Origin: Cristatella mucedo
Taxonomy: Eukaryota; Bryozoa; Phylactolaemata; Cristatellidae
Direction of reading: 5' to 3'
DNA length: 64,000 nucleotides
Assembly: GCA_009760855.2 (NCBI GenBank)
Contig: WPIO01000130.1
Coordinates: 124,001 to 188,000 of the forward strand
Positions 48,587-61,694 of this stretch are shown one piece after another. The position numbers were made by a program, and so were the translations under genes. How positions within the stretch are numbered: position 1 is the first letter of the stretch; each line of letters opens with the position of its first letter. The notes under the pieces were generated by a model. The model had not been told where the DNA came from and did not search any database. It saw only the letters and a list, made by a program, of their open reading frames with translations.

Positions 48587-48674
48587 GCCCTCAGGATTTG
48601 AATCGCGAACCTCAGCTTATTGAACAAGAAGCCCTCAGGATTTGAATCGCGAACCTCAGCTTATTGAACAAGAA
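48587..48674. repeat. Tandem duplication, perfect 44-bp unit
   Basis: GCCCTCAGGATTTGAATCGC to TTATTGAACAAGAA is repeated exactly. The unit includes GATTTGAATCGCGAACCTC, which resembles an inverted SINE-B box-B region. Confidence 0.92.
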
Positions 48675-49279
48675 GTATGACTACAGCATTGACATCGAAA
48701 ACTTATGATCATCTACTTACTAATTTCTTCCATGCCTTCGATAAACGTAGACAGATATTAGTTATTTTCCTATTCTGAGAAAAAGCATGTGAGGTGTTCA
48801 TTGGCACACAGCCAGAATCCTTTTTTCCTATAGCCCAGTCGGAGAATATTTTGGAAAGAGTGCAGTTTAACATAAAAACAACATAACCTTTAGTTTCTAA
48901 CCCACCAAATAGAATAAATAATAGGCCAAATAGGCCAAAATAAATTGCTTTTTGTAAGCCGCTATTGCATTTTCAAAGGTGGTATAGCTCCCCCCCCCCG
49001 AAGGATGCACTGTATGTAGTCCAACCAAGTACCAGTTTCGAGGTATATTTCACGAACCTCTAAACCGCGACGAGTCTGCTTGATGTGTTTCAGATTATCT
49101 TGAGCCTTTTTATTCAAATTGTTCTCGCTCCTGTAATTCCGTTATTCGCGGCGAGACTTCTCGGCTAGTGCCTGAGTTAAGGCCTCACCAGGTAACTCGG
49201 GAAGCATTACATGAGTACCCCACCCCACACCACACCTAATGCGACTGCAGTCGCGATATTGCGAAGCTGATATTCGCCA

Positions 49280-49513
49280 TTATCTGTCGCCGCTTATCTG
49301 GGGCGGTGCGCACGCTCGTCCGTCGCGGTACTTGCTTAGGTTCGTGTCCTCAATGTGCGAGTAGTGCGGTGAATGCAAAATTTGAGGCTTGGACTTCCGG
49401 TGGCCGTTGACGTTGGATGAGTGAGAGAATTTATCACATAGCAGATGGACATGGCTTTTGGCTGAACGAAGAAACCGTACTGAAGCAAAGGCAATAAAAA
49501 AAAGTATAACCAT
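49280..49513 (-). CDS. Candidate small membrane-anchored or secreted protein, or first exon
   Basis: A 77-codon frame from ATG at 49,513 starts MVILFFIAFASVRFLRSAK, a hydrophobic anchor or signal followed by basic residues, then a hydrophilic His/Ser-rich stretch ending RACAPPQISGDR before TAA. It could be a short type II protein or signal-bearing exon. The start context (TTT before ATG) is weak, no clear donor was seen, and no family was recognised. It lies about 1.3 kb upstream of Ig receptor exon 1 on the same strand. Confidence 0.28.
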   Translation of the reverse strand: MVILFFIAFASVRFLRSAKSHVHLLCDKFSHSSNVNGHRKSKPQILHSPHYSHIEDTNLSKYRDGRACAPPQISGDR

Positions 49514-49679
49514 AAAGCGAAGACTAGCCGAAAGCACGTGTGTCCAAGCTGTCCGACCCTGCGTGTAGCCTCAGCTCAAGATTGTCTGTCGGCCACGACT
49601 CTTACCGCAGCTTACTGCGGAAAAGAGTGTAGTAAGGGGTTGAGGAGGGTTAAGGAACCGCCAACAACGATAACCACTC

Positions 49680-49775
49680 GATCATGCTTCCTTTGCAGCA
49701 TCTGTAAAGTGCCTAGAAAGAGATCGAGTTCACTGATGGCGCTAAACAAATGTTATATTATTGTATTATTTTCCT
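49680..49775 (+). mobile_element. LINE-A 3' tail fragment
   Basis: GCTTCCTTTGCAGCATCTGTAAAGTGCCTAGAAAGAGATCGAGTTC...GATGGCGCTAAACAAATG and ATT repeats match the LINE-A tail. It directly precedes the GC-rich palindromic segment. Confidence 0.6.
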
Positions 49776-49922
49776 TGGTCCGGCTGAGGCGGTGGACACA
49801 GAATGCTCAAGACTTTCTTCTCCCGGAAACGCTCGTTTCCGGCCCCGCCCCACCGGACGGCTCGACGCTTCTCTCGGATGATCGGCGGGGTTTCGACGAG
49901 CGGCTACCCGACTTAAATAGCG

Positions 49923-49972
49923 GCTCGAGAAGCGCGCCGAAGCGGCATGCCGCTCCGGCGCGCTTCTCGAGC
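49923..49972. repeat. 50-bp near-perfect palindrome
   Basis: Arms GCTCGAGAAGCGCGCCG and CGGCGCGCTTCTCGAGC (17 bp, perfect) flank a one-base mismatch and a 14-bp perfect palindrome, AGCGGCATGCCGCT, at the centre. 24 of 25 pairs match. It sits in a short GC-rich segment (about 49,830-50,220). Confidence 0.92.
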
Positions 49973-51589
49973 GCAGCATCCAGTTTCGCTCGACGTGGGC
50001 TGAAACGACTGCCAGAGCTGCGCACTTGCTCGGCGCGTCTGCTCGTCCGCAGCGTCGTTTCCAGTTAGTTAGGCCGCCATCATCTTTTCAGGTGGGACAA
50101 TCAATTGCAGGTAGAGAGCTGCTACAGAGACAGAGAGTTCGCGGTCTGACACGCGGTCTAGAGAGGTCGGCGGAGCGGAGGCCGCGCGCGCGGCCTCCAA
50201 CGGGCTCTTCAAATGGCTGGAGGGGGCTTTTTAAGGGGTGCCACATCTTAGCTTTTAGATTGGGCTACACTTGCGACAAACTTGAACTTAACACAGGTTC
50301 TGTGCGTTCACAAGTAATGGTGGCAGTCCTGACCGGTGAGCCCGCTCTGCTGACAGGCGAAGTTGCAGTTCCTTCTTAATGCCGTAAAATATCTATCAGG
50401 TGGAAATTGAAAAATACCTCACAGTAATTTCAATATTTCGTCATCAAACTCAATTAAAACTAATTCTCTCTTGTTTTTTTCGAAGCTTTTTGCAACGGTT
50501 ACGAGTATAAGTTTGGTACTTCATCACCTTTGGGAATTTTTTTACTTTGGGTCTTGTTTCAAGTGCAAATAACTACATGCTATATTTGTTATTGCAATTA
50601 ATTTTTATTTTAATAAAATAAAATCCATGTAAGAATTTTATTTCAAATATGTTTTGCCATTCGCATTTATATTCGCGTGGGCTCTCATCTGGCTAGAGAA
50701 ATCAGTTGTTACATCCTTTACGTGTATACGTACGACGCACATTAAAATTGTTCGCATCGATAGGGGCTGCATCAGCCAGCTGATCAGGAAGCCCTTTCGA
50801 AGCAGCTACAGGCTCTCCAGGTGTGCATGAGTTTTCTTTTAGCTAAAAAAGCTACCGGGCTGAGCTCCTTCCGAAGGGCAAGGCTCGGACTGTTTAAAAA
50901 TGGAGTATAGCAATTGATTAGAGGAGCCGAAGAGCGCTTTTTTTTATTGAGGATCGATGATCTAGTAGTTTGTGTAACGCGGTAATCTGGCCTCGTTAAT
51001 CGGTGAGTCACTTTCCTCTGACGTCACCTCCATGCGAGTAACTTAAGCTGATGTTTGTCCAGTATCCGATATTCACAAGTTACCAGACCGCACCATCGCC
51101 GTCCGAACGAGCTGTGCGGAGCCTACGAGGCTCGCATGACGCTAGGCCGAGGAGCACGGTGCGACGCGATCGAAGCAGGGGTCTTGAAGCGCAGCTAATC
51201 GACGGGCGGCAGCGCCGGTCCAGGCAGCTGAGAAAATGGACGAGCCCAAATACGCCTCCAGCCCAAAGGAGCGCTAGGAGCTCCCTCGGTGGCCGAAAGC
51301 GTGGCGGTGCCTTCGAGTGAGATCTTGGCGGGCTTCCGTCGTTCGGCTGCAAACTCAGCCAACTAGCGCGTGCGCCACCGAAAGAATAGTTCGGAGTGTC
51401 GCCATAGGACAGCAACGTGAGAGCTTACAACAATAGTCATATTTAATAATAGTCATGTTTATTTAATAGTCATATTTTAATAACAATAGGCATATTTTGA
51501 TCCACTTCGCGAAATGTGCGCGAAATATTGTAACAGCAGCTGCAGCGTGAGATTCAATGTTTGGAGAGTCACTTGCGTGAACGCGTATT

Positions 51590-51930
51590 ACATTCATGCT
51601 GGTCCGTGCATTTGTGACATCCCGTCTCAACTTCTGTAGCTCCCTACTCGCAGGTCTTCTTGCCGGCGAAATAAGGCGCCCACAGTTGGTACGAACCTCT
51701 GCACTTTGGCTTGTCTGTCGTGAACGCCGCAACTGCTGCAACCACGTGTATCCGACTGCTCACTAACCTGCACTAACCACCCCCCCCCCTCAAGCAGCAA
51801 ATCAACTTGAGGATTTTTTGTCACTCAGTTTTTCCTTCCTTTTGGTCCATCCCTTCTCTTATCTCAGCCTGCCTATTCGAACTACTTCCGAATCAGGTCA
51901 GGCATCCTATCCACCAGCTTTTTATATCAA
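51590..51930 (+). mobile_element. LINE-A fragment
   Basis: Plus-strand DNA resembles the FVTSRLDFCNSLL-to-PLLANLHWL section of LINE-A (GGTCCGTGCATTTGTGACAT matches the equivalent in the 32-kb copy), with many changes and a poly-C run at 51,780. It abuts the minus-strand copy beginning at 51,945. Confidence 0.55.
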
Positions 51931-51944
51931 GATAAATGATAAAA

Positions 51945-52600
51945 CATTTAATATAGCACCCTCGGAGAACTCAATCTCTTTCTAGGCACTTTACATTTGC
52001 TGCAAATGAAGCACGATCGAACGATTAGTGGTAGCATGCTTAATGACAACAAGCATTACATGGTTAGTGGTGACATGCACAGGGTCAGCATGCAAGTATG
52101 GTCAGTGGCAGCATGCACGGTGTCACCCACAAGAACATAAAGGACTAATCCCAGGGACCCACTAAATGCTGTGATGAATAGATTCGCTTTTAGTTTCTTT
52201 TTAAATGTGGACAGGCCGTGAGATGTCTTGCCGCAAGTCGGTAGTGAGTTCCTGACCTGGGGAGCGTACGAACTAAATGCACGGTCTCCAAAGGATTTGA
52301 GGTTTGCATTAGGTATATGTAAACGAATAGATTCCGAAAAGCGAGTAGTAGGACGCTTAGCTTGGTGGGAAGTAGATCTGGTAAGTAGGCTAGAGTTAAA
52401 TAATAAAGAAACCTGTAAGTAAGTGACAGAACCTAGAAGTCGATTTGTTGCTTGACTGGAAGCGAGTTTAGGTCAGCGAGAAGCATTTTTATATGGCAAC
52501 TGCGACGCTCAAGACAGACAAGCCTACCAAGATAGTGCTTGGCTATCACATCGGCAAGAAGGAGAATATATATCGTGAAAAGAAAGGAACCAAGCACAGA
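51945..52600 (-). mobile_element. LINE-A retrotransposon, 3' end
   Basis: The tail with TAAA/TAAT-rich end lies at 51,940-51,960. The conserved 3' region (GAGAACTCAATCTCTTTCTA) and the C-terminal ORF relic extend to about 52,600. Same arrangement as the neighbouring copy at 52.6-53.5 kb, so two minus-strand copies lie head to tail. Confidence 0.65.
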
Positions 52601-52634
52601 GCACAGATGTACCCCATACTTCAGAGGTTCATCG

Positions 52635-53500
52635 TATACTAATAATAATAATAATAATACATTTGATACAGCGACCTCGGAGAACTCAATCCCTTTCTAG
52701 GCACTTTACATTTGCTGCAAAGGAAGCACGATCGAATGGTTAATGGAAGCGTACTTAATAAGCAGCAAGTGTAGCATAGTTACGATGACATGCACAGGGT
52801 CAGCATGCAAGTACGGTTAGTGGCAGCACCCACAAGCACATAAAGGACGAATACCAGGACCCACTAAATGCTGCAATAAATAGATGCGTTTTAAGTTTCT
52901 TTTTAAATGCGGATATCATGAGATGTTGTGAAGCAGGTCGGTAGTGAGTTCCAGGCCTAGGGAGCGTGCGAACTAAAGGCACGGTATCCAAAGGATTTGA
53001 GTTTTGTATGTGGTATAGGTAAACGATTAGATTCCGAAAAGTGGGCGATACAATGCCCACCATGGCTATCTCTGTCCATTAACATCAACACTCTGGAGTC
53101 TCCCACTGAGATAGGACCTGAACCATTGCAGTGCAGTGCTAGTGATGCCCAGGTGAGATTAGAAGCGGTCAAGAAGGAGCTGGTGATCGATAGTATCAAA
53201 AGCTGCCAAAAGATCGAGCAAAACAAGCAGAGAGACTCTACCTTCGTTTTCATTCCTAAGTAGGTCGTTATACATCCGAAGCAATGCTAACTCTGTAGAG
53301 TGATTATCTCTTAAACCAGACTCTGGAACTAGCAAGGTTTGAAGTTTTAATATATGAGTTCAGTTGGTCTGCCACGATTCGTTCCAAAGTCTTTGATAAG
53401 AACGGTTAAAGGGAGACTGCATGGAAGTTGCTTAAGTTCTCTTAGTCCAGTGTTGCTTCCTTGAGTATTGGCCTAAGATAGCTGTTTTGAAAGGATCTGA
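52635..53500 (-). mobile_element. LINE-A retrotransposon, internally deleted 3' part
   Basis: The minus-strand tail begins with ATT repeats at 52,640-52,660, followed by KKKLKTHLFIAAFSG and AFSSHAP. From about 53,050 it jumps to the reverse-transcriptase core (LFCSIFWQLLILSITSSF; ISVGDSRVL) and then, near 53,400, to the DNA of the SKTLERIV region. The C-terminal half between these blocks is missing. Confidence 0.62.
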
Positions 53501-53619
53501 GACATGGCTAGCGACATATTTATGATATATATGACATTATTATATTATATATTAGTATGTATTTACAATATGTTAGTTGTGCAAAGTCTGACGGAAGTCT
53601 TTCAGCTGTGCTTCAAACC

Positions 53620-53860
53620 AACCTCAAATCTAGTAAGAAGTCTGCTTTTATTTTGTACGTTCCCAAAACCTAGAAATAACTCCCGGCTGACCTCATGACA
53701 TTACATTTAAAATTACTCCGTCCTTGTTCATTGATCTTTGCGTGCTTATGGATGCTTACAATATGCATTGTATCAACAAATAATTGACATGCTTCCTGTG
53801 CAGCATATGTAAAGTGCTTAGGAAGAGGTCTAGTTCGAATAAATAGTGCACAAAATGTCT
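53620..53860 (+). mobile_element. LINE-A 3' end fragment
   Basis: Short plus-strand fragment: the DNA of the protein end (TTTGTACGTTCCCAAAACCTAG) and the 3' tail (CAGCATATGTAAAGTGCTTAG) are recognisable. Truncated at both sides, non-coding. Confidence 0.5.
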
Positions 53861-54256
53861 CATTGTTATAACGGCGACCTAGCTCTTAACTTCCACGTCC
53901 AATGCTCCGTACGTAGCAATTTAAAGCAAAGCTCTATAGTGCTAATTGCCACCACGATGCGAGCAATACAGCAGACTGGTCACAGTGTCGCACAAGCTGA
54001 GCACACGTGGGAGAACACGTGGGAGAACATGGCGCCGCGAGTTGGCGCTTTCTTCGATCCCAGAACTTGCACACAACTTCACCCAACAAACTCCACAAGG
54101 TTAGACATCGACAACATTGAGAGTAGACTCGGTGGGACAAACTGTCTCTGCTCAAGTCAAAGAGGTCTTTTTACTTTTATTAATGTAGGTCTCTCTCCCC
54201 AGCTGTACCTCAAAAATTGCCAACTGAATCGCGAAACGTCATCCAGGCTCTCTTAC

Positions 54257-54382
54257 CTGCTGCATTCTTCTAACGATCTCTCTAACGACAGCCCGGTCTC
54301 TCGTCGGAGGATCGGGCAGCTCGGGGCAGTGTTGCACTGGAGTTGAGTGAAGGAAGGTCTTGATATATGATAGCGGACGCAT
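54257..54382 (-). CDS. Candidate coding exon with start codon (unknown gene)
   Basis: A 42-codon frame starts MRPLSYIKTFLHSTP and ends VVREIVRRMQQ exactly at a consensus donor, ATGCAGCAG|GTAAGAGAG, in phase 0. The ATG has A at -3. An in-frame stop lies about 80 bases upstream. A possible next exon follows after about 130 bases (acceptor TTTGACTTGAGCAG| near 54,150, reading RQFVPPSLLS). The composition looks like real protein (mixed charged, Pro and hydrophobic residues), but no family was recognised. The plus strand is also open here. It could be a separate gene upstream of the Ig receptor. Confidence 0.35.
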
Positions 54383-55064
54383 TCTAGCCAGTCCAGCGCG
54401 TGGAAGGATCCAGAACGCAGAAGTAGGAGTTGATTGAGCGGTCAGTGGTTTGCCGGCAAATAGCTAGCATCCTGGCTCTTCGTTATCATCGGTACCACGC
54501 TACCTACAAAAGAACAAAGTAATGTATTAACACTGGATAAATAAAATTAGTTCACCTATTATTTTAATTCTTACGAAAAGTTAAACAATGCAAGATTTTG
54601 AGCAACAGTTTTGGTTTAATCTGGCGCGGCTTTCTTGCGATTCTCGCAGGTGAGACGAGGTTCGTGCAAGCATTTGTTCTGATCATTGATTGGCTGATTT
54701 GTCTTGATTACGGATCGGCATATCGAAAGCTGCCTTGTACTGCTCACACGTTTTGCAGATGCCTCAAAGGAAATAAACTGCCCTTTTGCTTCAATACATC
54801 GGCAGCAGAAGTAAGAAATCACGTCTGGCGGATGCTTGCAGCCTCTAGATCATAACTTAGGAAAATACAGATATGAAACCACTTGGACAGCTGTAACTAA
54901 ACCGATCTCATCTCAAAGTTTATCTTCCATTATTAGAATACTACTGGCCCTGACATTATAAATTTGTCTTCAGCCTCAAATCTTGTCCCTGAAAACCATT
55001 CATTGAGGCTTTTGTTAGGGCGCTCATTAAGAAGTCAACACTAGACTAGCAGAACGTCAGAAAT

Positions 55065-56840
<1,776 letters not shown>

Positions 56841-57389
56841 AGTATTGTAATAGTGGTTGGGGAAGTGGCCCCTTCTTTACTTACACTACTATTTATCTAC
56901 CTATAAATGATTAACAACGAAGTGATTGATAATTGTGGTACATTATTCCGTTAACTGATCAATACTTGACCTCAACGAATTCTTTATTCATCAAAAATAA
57001 CTTAAAAACCAAATATTGAACCGTTTTACTTTGTTATGAAAAGCTGATTGGTTTCATTTATGGTATGATTTAGTAGTGTCATAACGTTCCTAAAAGCCAT
57101 CGGGTGCAAATGTTAATTTTATCTAATCACAACCAGGCTAATGACAATACCTGTAATATTCTGGAAAATAACCAAATGTCAATTTGGTTGCCGTATTACT
57201 TACAGATGCACAATTTTGGGTAATAATGGCCATTGTTTAGACTTCTAGGTGCAAGCAATTGCGACATAATGATCACTCCTAGGGAAAAGCAGTAAAATAA
57301 AATTTGTACCCAATGTTATCCTTCTATGTCCTCTTTCACACTGCCATACTAGGAATTTGATTTTGATCTGCAAAGGACATATCAATTTC

Positions 57390-58690
57390 ACGAATTTATG
57401 GCCTTTTTCAGCCTTAAGGCATTACAGAAGTGACGACAGAAGCTCTAAGAAGAATCATCAATCTGTCCTGCAGACGAGACACTGGAGTTGTTCAAATCGT
57501 ACTTCTCCGCAAGGGCTCAATCCGTATCGTGGAGGGAGTCGCGTCTCATCCACCAGACCAGCCGCCTGTGAAGACGAACAAGGATCCGTCCTCGGTCCTC
57601 TGCTGTTCTCAGTTTATACTCAACCTTTGGGTAAGGTGAATCGGGTCCATGGAATAGGCTATCACTTTGATCGACAATACTCAGCTTATTTGTCATTTAA
57701 ACCCCGGAATCTGCTGCAGCAACTGATAAACTAAATGCTTGTCTTGGAGACAGTCTATCCTTGATGGTGGCAATTTTCCTTAAACTAATCGACAATACAA
57801 CAGAACTGCTACTGATAGGACACTCCAGGCATGTGGATAGGTTAGAGGACTTTGCTCTTCTAATAGGTGATGCCTGTCTTGAAACCGCCATATTGTGCTC
57901 GGAATTTAAGTGCCGAAATTAGGAAATTAGGTCTTTGACAGCTGCCTAAGTTTTAAAAGCTTTGTTAATAAGAACGCTTCCACAGCTAGCCATCACATCC
58001 AGTCCATATCTAAGATTAAGACCTGTCTTAAATTGAAAAAACATTACTAGCTCCCTGGTTCTGTCTCGGCTAGATTACTTCAATTTTATTTTGCTGGGAT
58101 GCCAAAAAAAGCCACAAGGCCACTGCCTCTGGTGATGAATATGGCTGCAAAGTCAGTTTACAAATCCTAGAGGCTTAACCATGTGTCTCCTGTGCTGAAA
58201 GAGCTTGGATGGCTGCCGGTTGATCAACGGATACAGAGTAAAGTTCTTACGCAGACCCACAAGATCTACGACGGCTTGGTTCCTCCATACCTAGCTGAAC
58301 TGCTGCGCCACTTTCAGGCCTATAGCGCCCTCAGGGTTTGTATGGACAAAAAAATGTGATGTTGAGTTTCTTCGCTCAAAGATCGTTGCGACAAATTATT
58401 TTGCTCTAGAGGTCCTAGACTGCGGATCTCACTTCCACAATTCTTACGCAATGACATCTATTCTCCTGCTGCAGCCTGTGGTACAGTCTTTCCAGCCATC
58501 CTGAGGTGCTACTTCCACGCTATACACTACCTCAGCTGCTCTCCCGGCTCTGCTACGTTTCTCACTTTCTCCTTGTTGCATGAGGGAAAGTTTGCTGGCC
58601 ATATAATGCGTACCGGAAGCCGCTCAGGCTTTCAGTGGGCTGTAGAAAACTCTCCGGCGTAACGCCCACATATTCTTTGTGGCTTTGTGA
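57390..58690 (+). mobile_element. LINE-B retrotransposon, 3' part, decayed
   Basis: It shows QGSVLGPLLFSVYTQPLG, then HGIGYHFDRQYSAYLSFK (ADD region lost), then DNA equivalents of the LSRLDYCNSLL and LAELLRHFQ blocks, and the 3' end near 58,640-58,690. Extends slightly further 5' than the 16-kb copy. Many stops and shifts. Confidence 0.7.
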
Positions 58691-58839
58691 AGTTACAGAC
58701 GGAGATACATGTACACAGTTAATAAGGAAGCCGTGCTCATGCTTATCGCTCACTTTGCTGTTGCTTAATTTATGGTTTTAGTCTTCGCGGTTAACATAAT
58801 ATGTAGTGTAGTGTAATTTATCTCCGTCTGGAATTCCAA

Positions 58840-59255
58840 AAAGTCACAAAGACTATGTGGGTGTTACGCAGGAAAGTTTTATATAGCGCTCTCACAGCCT
58901 AAGCCGCTTTCGGTACGCATTCGGTAGCCAACAGATTTCGTTTCACTTAATAAAGAGAAAGTGGGAAGCATAGCAGAGTCAGGAGAGTAGTTGAGGTAGT
59001 GAGTAGCATGGAAGTGGCAGCTCAGGACCGCTGAAAAGGATAAGCCATAGTCGGCAGCAGGAGAGTAGTTGTCGTTGCGTAAGAATTGTGGAAGCGAGTT
59101 CCACAGTGTAGGACCTGCAAAGCTAAGCTTCTGTCGCCAACGGTCTTTAAGCGGAGGAATTGAACAGCTACTTTATTGCCCACACATGACCTGAGGGCGC
59201 GAAGAGGCTGAAACAGGTGCAGTAGTTCAGCTAAGTGCGGAGGAACCAAGTCAAG
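58840..59255 (-). mobile_element. LINE-B 3' end, opposite strand
   Basis: The minus strand reads VPPHLAELLHLFQPLRALRSCVGNK and RFHNSYATTTTLLLPTMAYPFQ, the C terminus of LINE-B, then its 3' tail (GAGAGCGCTATATAAAACTT). With the plus-strand copy at 57.4-58.7 kb it makes an inverted pair separated by about 150 bases. Confidence 0.7.
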
Positions 59256-59425
59256 TCATAAAAATCTATTTACAGCTACGCGAGTTGAAAAGCATCGGGT
59301 GATGGATAGGGTGAAGTGAAAGCGTAATTGCAGCAACATTAAATGACTAGGACCTTTAACGGGGTTTGTGCATGGGAGGGGCACGAGGTGCAACGCGAAC
59401 GAGCGCGTACAGTGTGCGGTATAAT

Positions 59426-59538
59426 GTAGCCGTACAACGTAGCGTTATAATGTAGCAGAACAATATAGCGGCACAACGTAGCGGTACAATGTAGCGGTAC
59501 AATATAGCGGTGCAATGTGGCGGTACAACGTGGCGGTA
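59426..59538. repeat. 13-bp minisatellite, about nine copies
   Basis: Units such as GTAGCGGTACAAT, GTAGCAGAACAAT, ATAGCGGCACAAC and GTGGCGGTACAAC repeat every 13 bases, each differing at one to three positions. Confidence 0.88.
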
Positions 59539-59544
59539 AGGAAA

Positions 59545-61200
59545 GAAGAAAAACTACAGAACTCCACTGCTTACTGGGCGTATAACACGAAAACATGTCG
59601 AATCTCAACTGCTTTACAGCACAGCCAGCGCTCCCTTTGTTGGCTTCTATACTCCTATAGTTTATCCTTATCTACTCCTATAGTTTACTTCTAGGCTCAC
59701 AGACAAAGCTAGACAGTACGGTATCGTTTCGCTTGTGCTATTTAAGGCTAGGTTCGATGCTACGGTATTAGATCTGCATGCTGGAGCGCTAGTTTGACCG
59801 CTAGCGATGTCACCACGCTGTGCGTTTGCCGTGCAGCGCTAGCAGAGAATATGCTTGGCTTAGCGACACGATTGTTTTTCGCGAGGCTTGCAGCTATTAA
59901 GGCGTAAATAATTGAAGGTCGGAAATGATGACGTGTGCCTGCGATTGGCTTTCAGCTCATTGCATTCACGGACGCCCACACGTCACTTCGAGCGCTGCAG
60001 AAAGCGGCAGGGTGAGAGTTCAAAAGGAACTATCGGTTGGATCACTGCCCCACCAATGAGCTACTACGAACGATTCGCGATTGAAGTTAGCCATGCAACC
60101 TTTGGTTGCGTTCGTGCATCTTATGTGCAACTCGTTCCGTGTCATTTCTATAGTGCCCCCTATAGCGGCACTTGTAAAGGTTGACGATTCGCGTTGTTGC
60201 AGTCAGCGGCGCTGACAGCTTTTTTTGTCGAAAATTGCATAGAGATAATTTTCTTATTTGCCATTTAGCGACCTCTTCAATTAATCGGTACGCGGTACCG
60301 GTGGGTGCAGTACATTTCCTTAATGGAAACTGACGAGGCTTTTCTGATTTTCGTGACTTCCAGGACGTGGGGTAAGTAGCTAGCTTACTATTGCGTGCAA
60401 TGCTGCGGTCACAGAGCAAGTGTAGTAGGAATTGAGGTCTAACCTGGTAACTAAGGCACAGACACTTGCCTCGTCGTGTTCGAGTTACCGCATTCTAATC
60501 ATGAGCCTTCCGGTTTATGAGCCAAGCGCTTGCGCAGCACTCGTGAGGTACCGGGTACAATTGGCGGTGGCCATTTTGGTATTTGCAACCGATGGTTGCT
60601 CTTGCAACCAGTCTGGTGTGTATCAAGAAATAGCGCCCGCAGAAGGTAGCGATACATTCACGTCAGTGAAAATATCATACACGGTTTTTAATTTCTTCTA
60701 GTGACAACAAATTTCTGAGGATACAGGCTCGGTGCAGGCGCGTCAAATGCACATCCGCGAATTAAGGAAGCGGGGAAAGGCGAGCGGCGCTCTAAAGCGG
60801 CGCTCTGGTCTGCTGCTTGCGGTTTCGTCAGAAGAAAGCAGACTGAGATTAGGAGCGGCGTTGTGGCTCGCATTTTCTCAGCAGCTCGATGCAATCGACT
60901 TCACACTGGCGGCCGACCACTGGCTGCCTTGCTGGTCGAGCCAACAGCGAAACAACAAGCGTACAAGCAAAGCAAGAATGAAAAGCCCGCCAGCAGCCAA
61001 GTCCCGCGAGCCAGTCGGTACTCGTGGTTTCACGAGACAGCTACCACCGTCTGTTGAATGGGAAAGTCAAAGAATTTGCGTGCGTGTATTTCTATTTACA
61101 GATTTGCATACGTTAACGTGTTTTAATTTTGTCTCCTGCCCGAGGTGAATGTATCTGAGGTGAATGTATCTGTGGACTGAGAGGCCTCCAAGTGAAGAGA
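59545..61200. other. Unique region without a supported gene
   Basis: Between the minisatellite and a LINE-A 3' end. Open frames exist on both strands, including a plus-strand frame at 60,732-61,148 and a minus-strand one starting MRATTPLLISVCFLL at 60,876, but they overlap each other and none has further support. Confidence 0.35.
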
Positions 61201-61214
61201 CCGAGGTAAAAAAA

Positions 61215-61575
61215 CAGCTCGGGCCGAACCTCAAATCTGTCGGAGGTCATACTTTTAGTTCGTCCGCTCCCAAAGCCTGGAAGTCAATCCCGACTGACGT
61301 CACGACATCCGCTGAATTAACGGCATTTAAAAAGAAGCTAAAAACGCACCTGCTCGTCGCAGCATTTGCTGGGTCCTTGTGACGTATGTATCGAAACGTA
61401 TGTAAGTAATGTAGTACGCATGTATTGTTCTTTGTGTGCTTATGCGTACTGACGCTATGCATGTTTTGATTAACCGTGTTGACATGCTTTCGTTACAGGT
61501 TATGTAAAGTACCCATTAGACAGATTTAGTTCGCTGATGGCGCTATGCATATGTCTTAATATTATTACTACTATT
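61215..61575 (+). mobile_element. LINE-A 3' end fragment
   Basis: Reads SSAPKAWKSIPTDVTTSAELTAFKKKLKTHLLVAAFAGSL, the C terminus of the LINE-A ORF, followed by the 3' tail (TATGTAAAGTACCCATTAGA...GATGGCGCTATGCA) and ATT repeats at about 61,557-61,580. Confidence 0.72.
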
Positions 61576-61694
61576 ACCACTGCCTCAGCTGCTGCTGATT
61601 AGCAAAAACATGCGCAATTTCTGAACGCGAATGGACCCAAAAACAATTCAAATGGGGGAGGAAATTACTTGAGGATCCGTTGAGTTTTAAGCAT

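Noticed and set aside
60688-60876. Minus-strand frame starting MRATTPLLISVCFLL, signal-peptide-like
   Set aside because: It overlaps a longer plus-strand frame of equal quality, has no splice or homology support, and is followed by low-information sequence.
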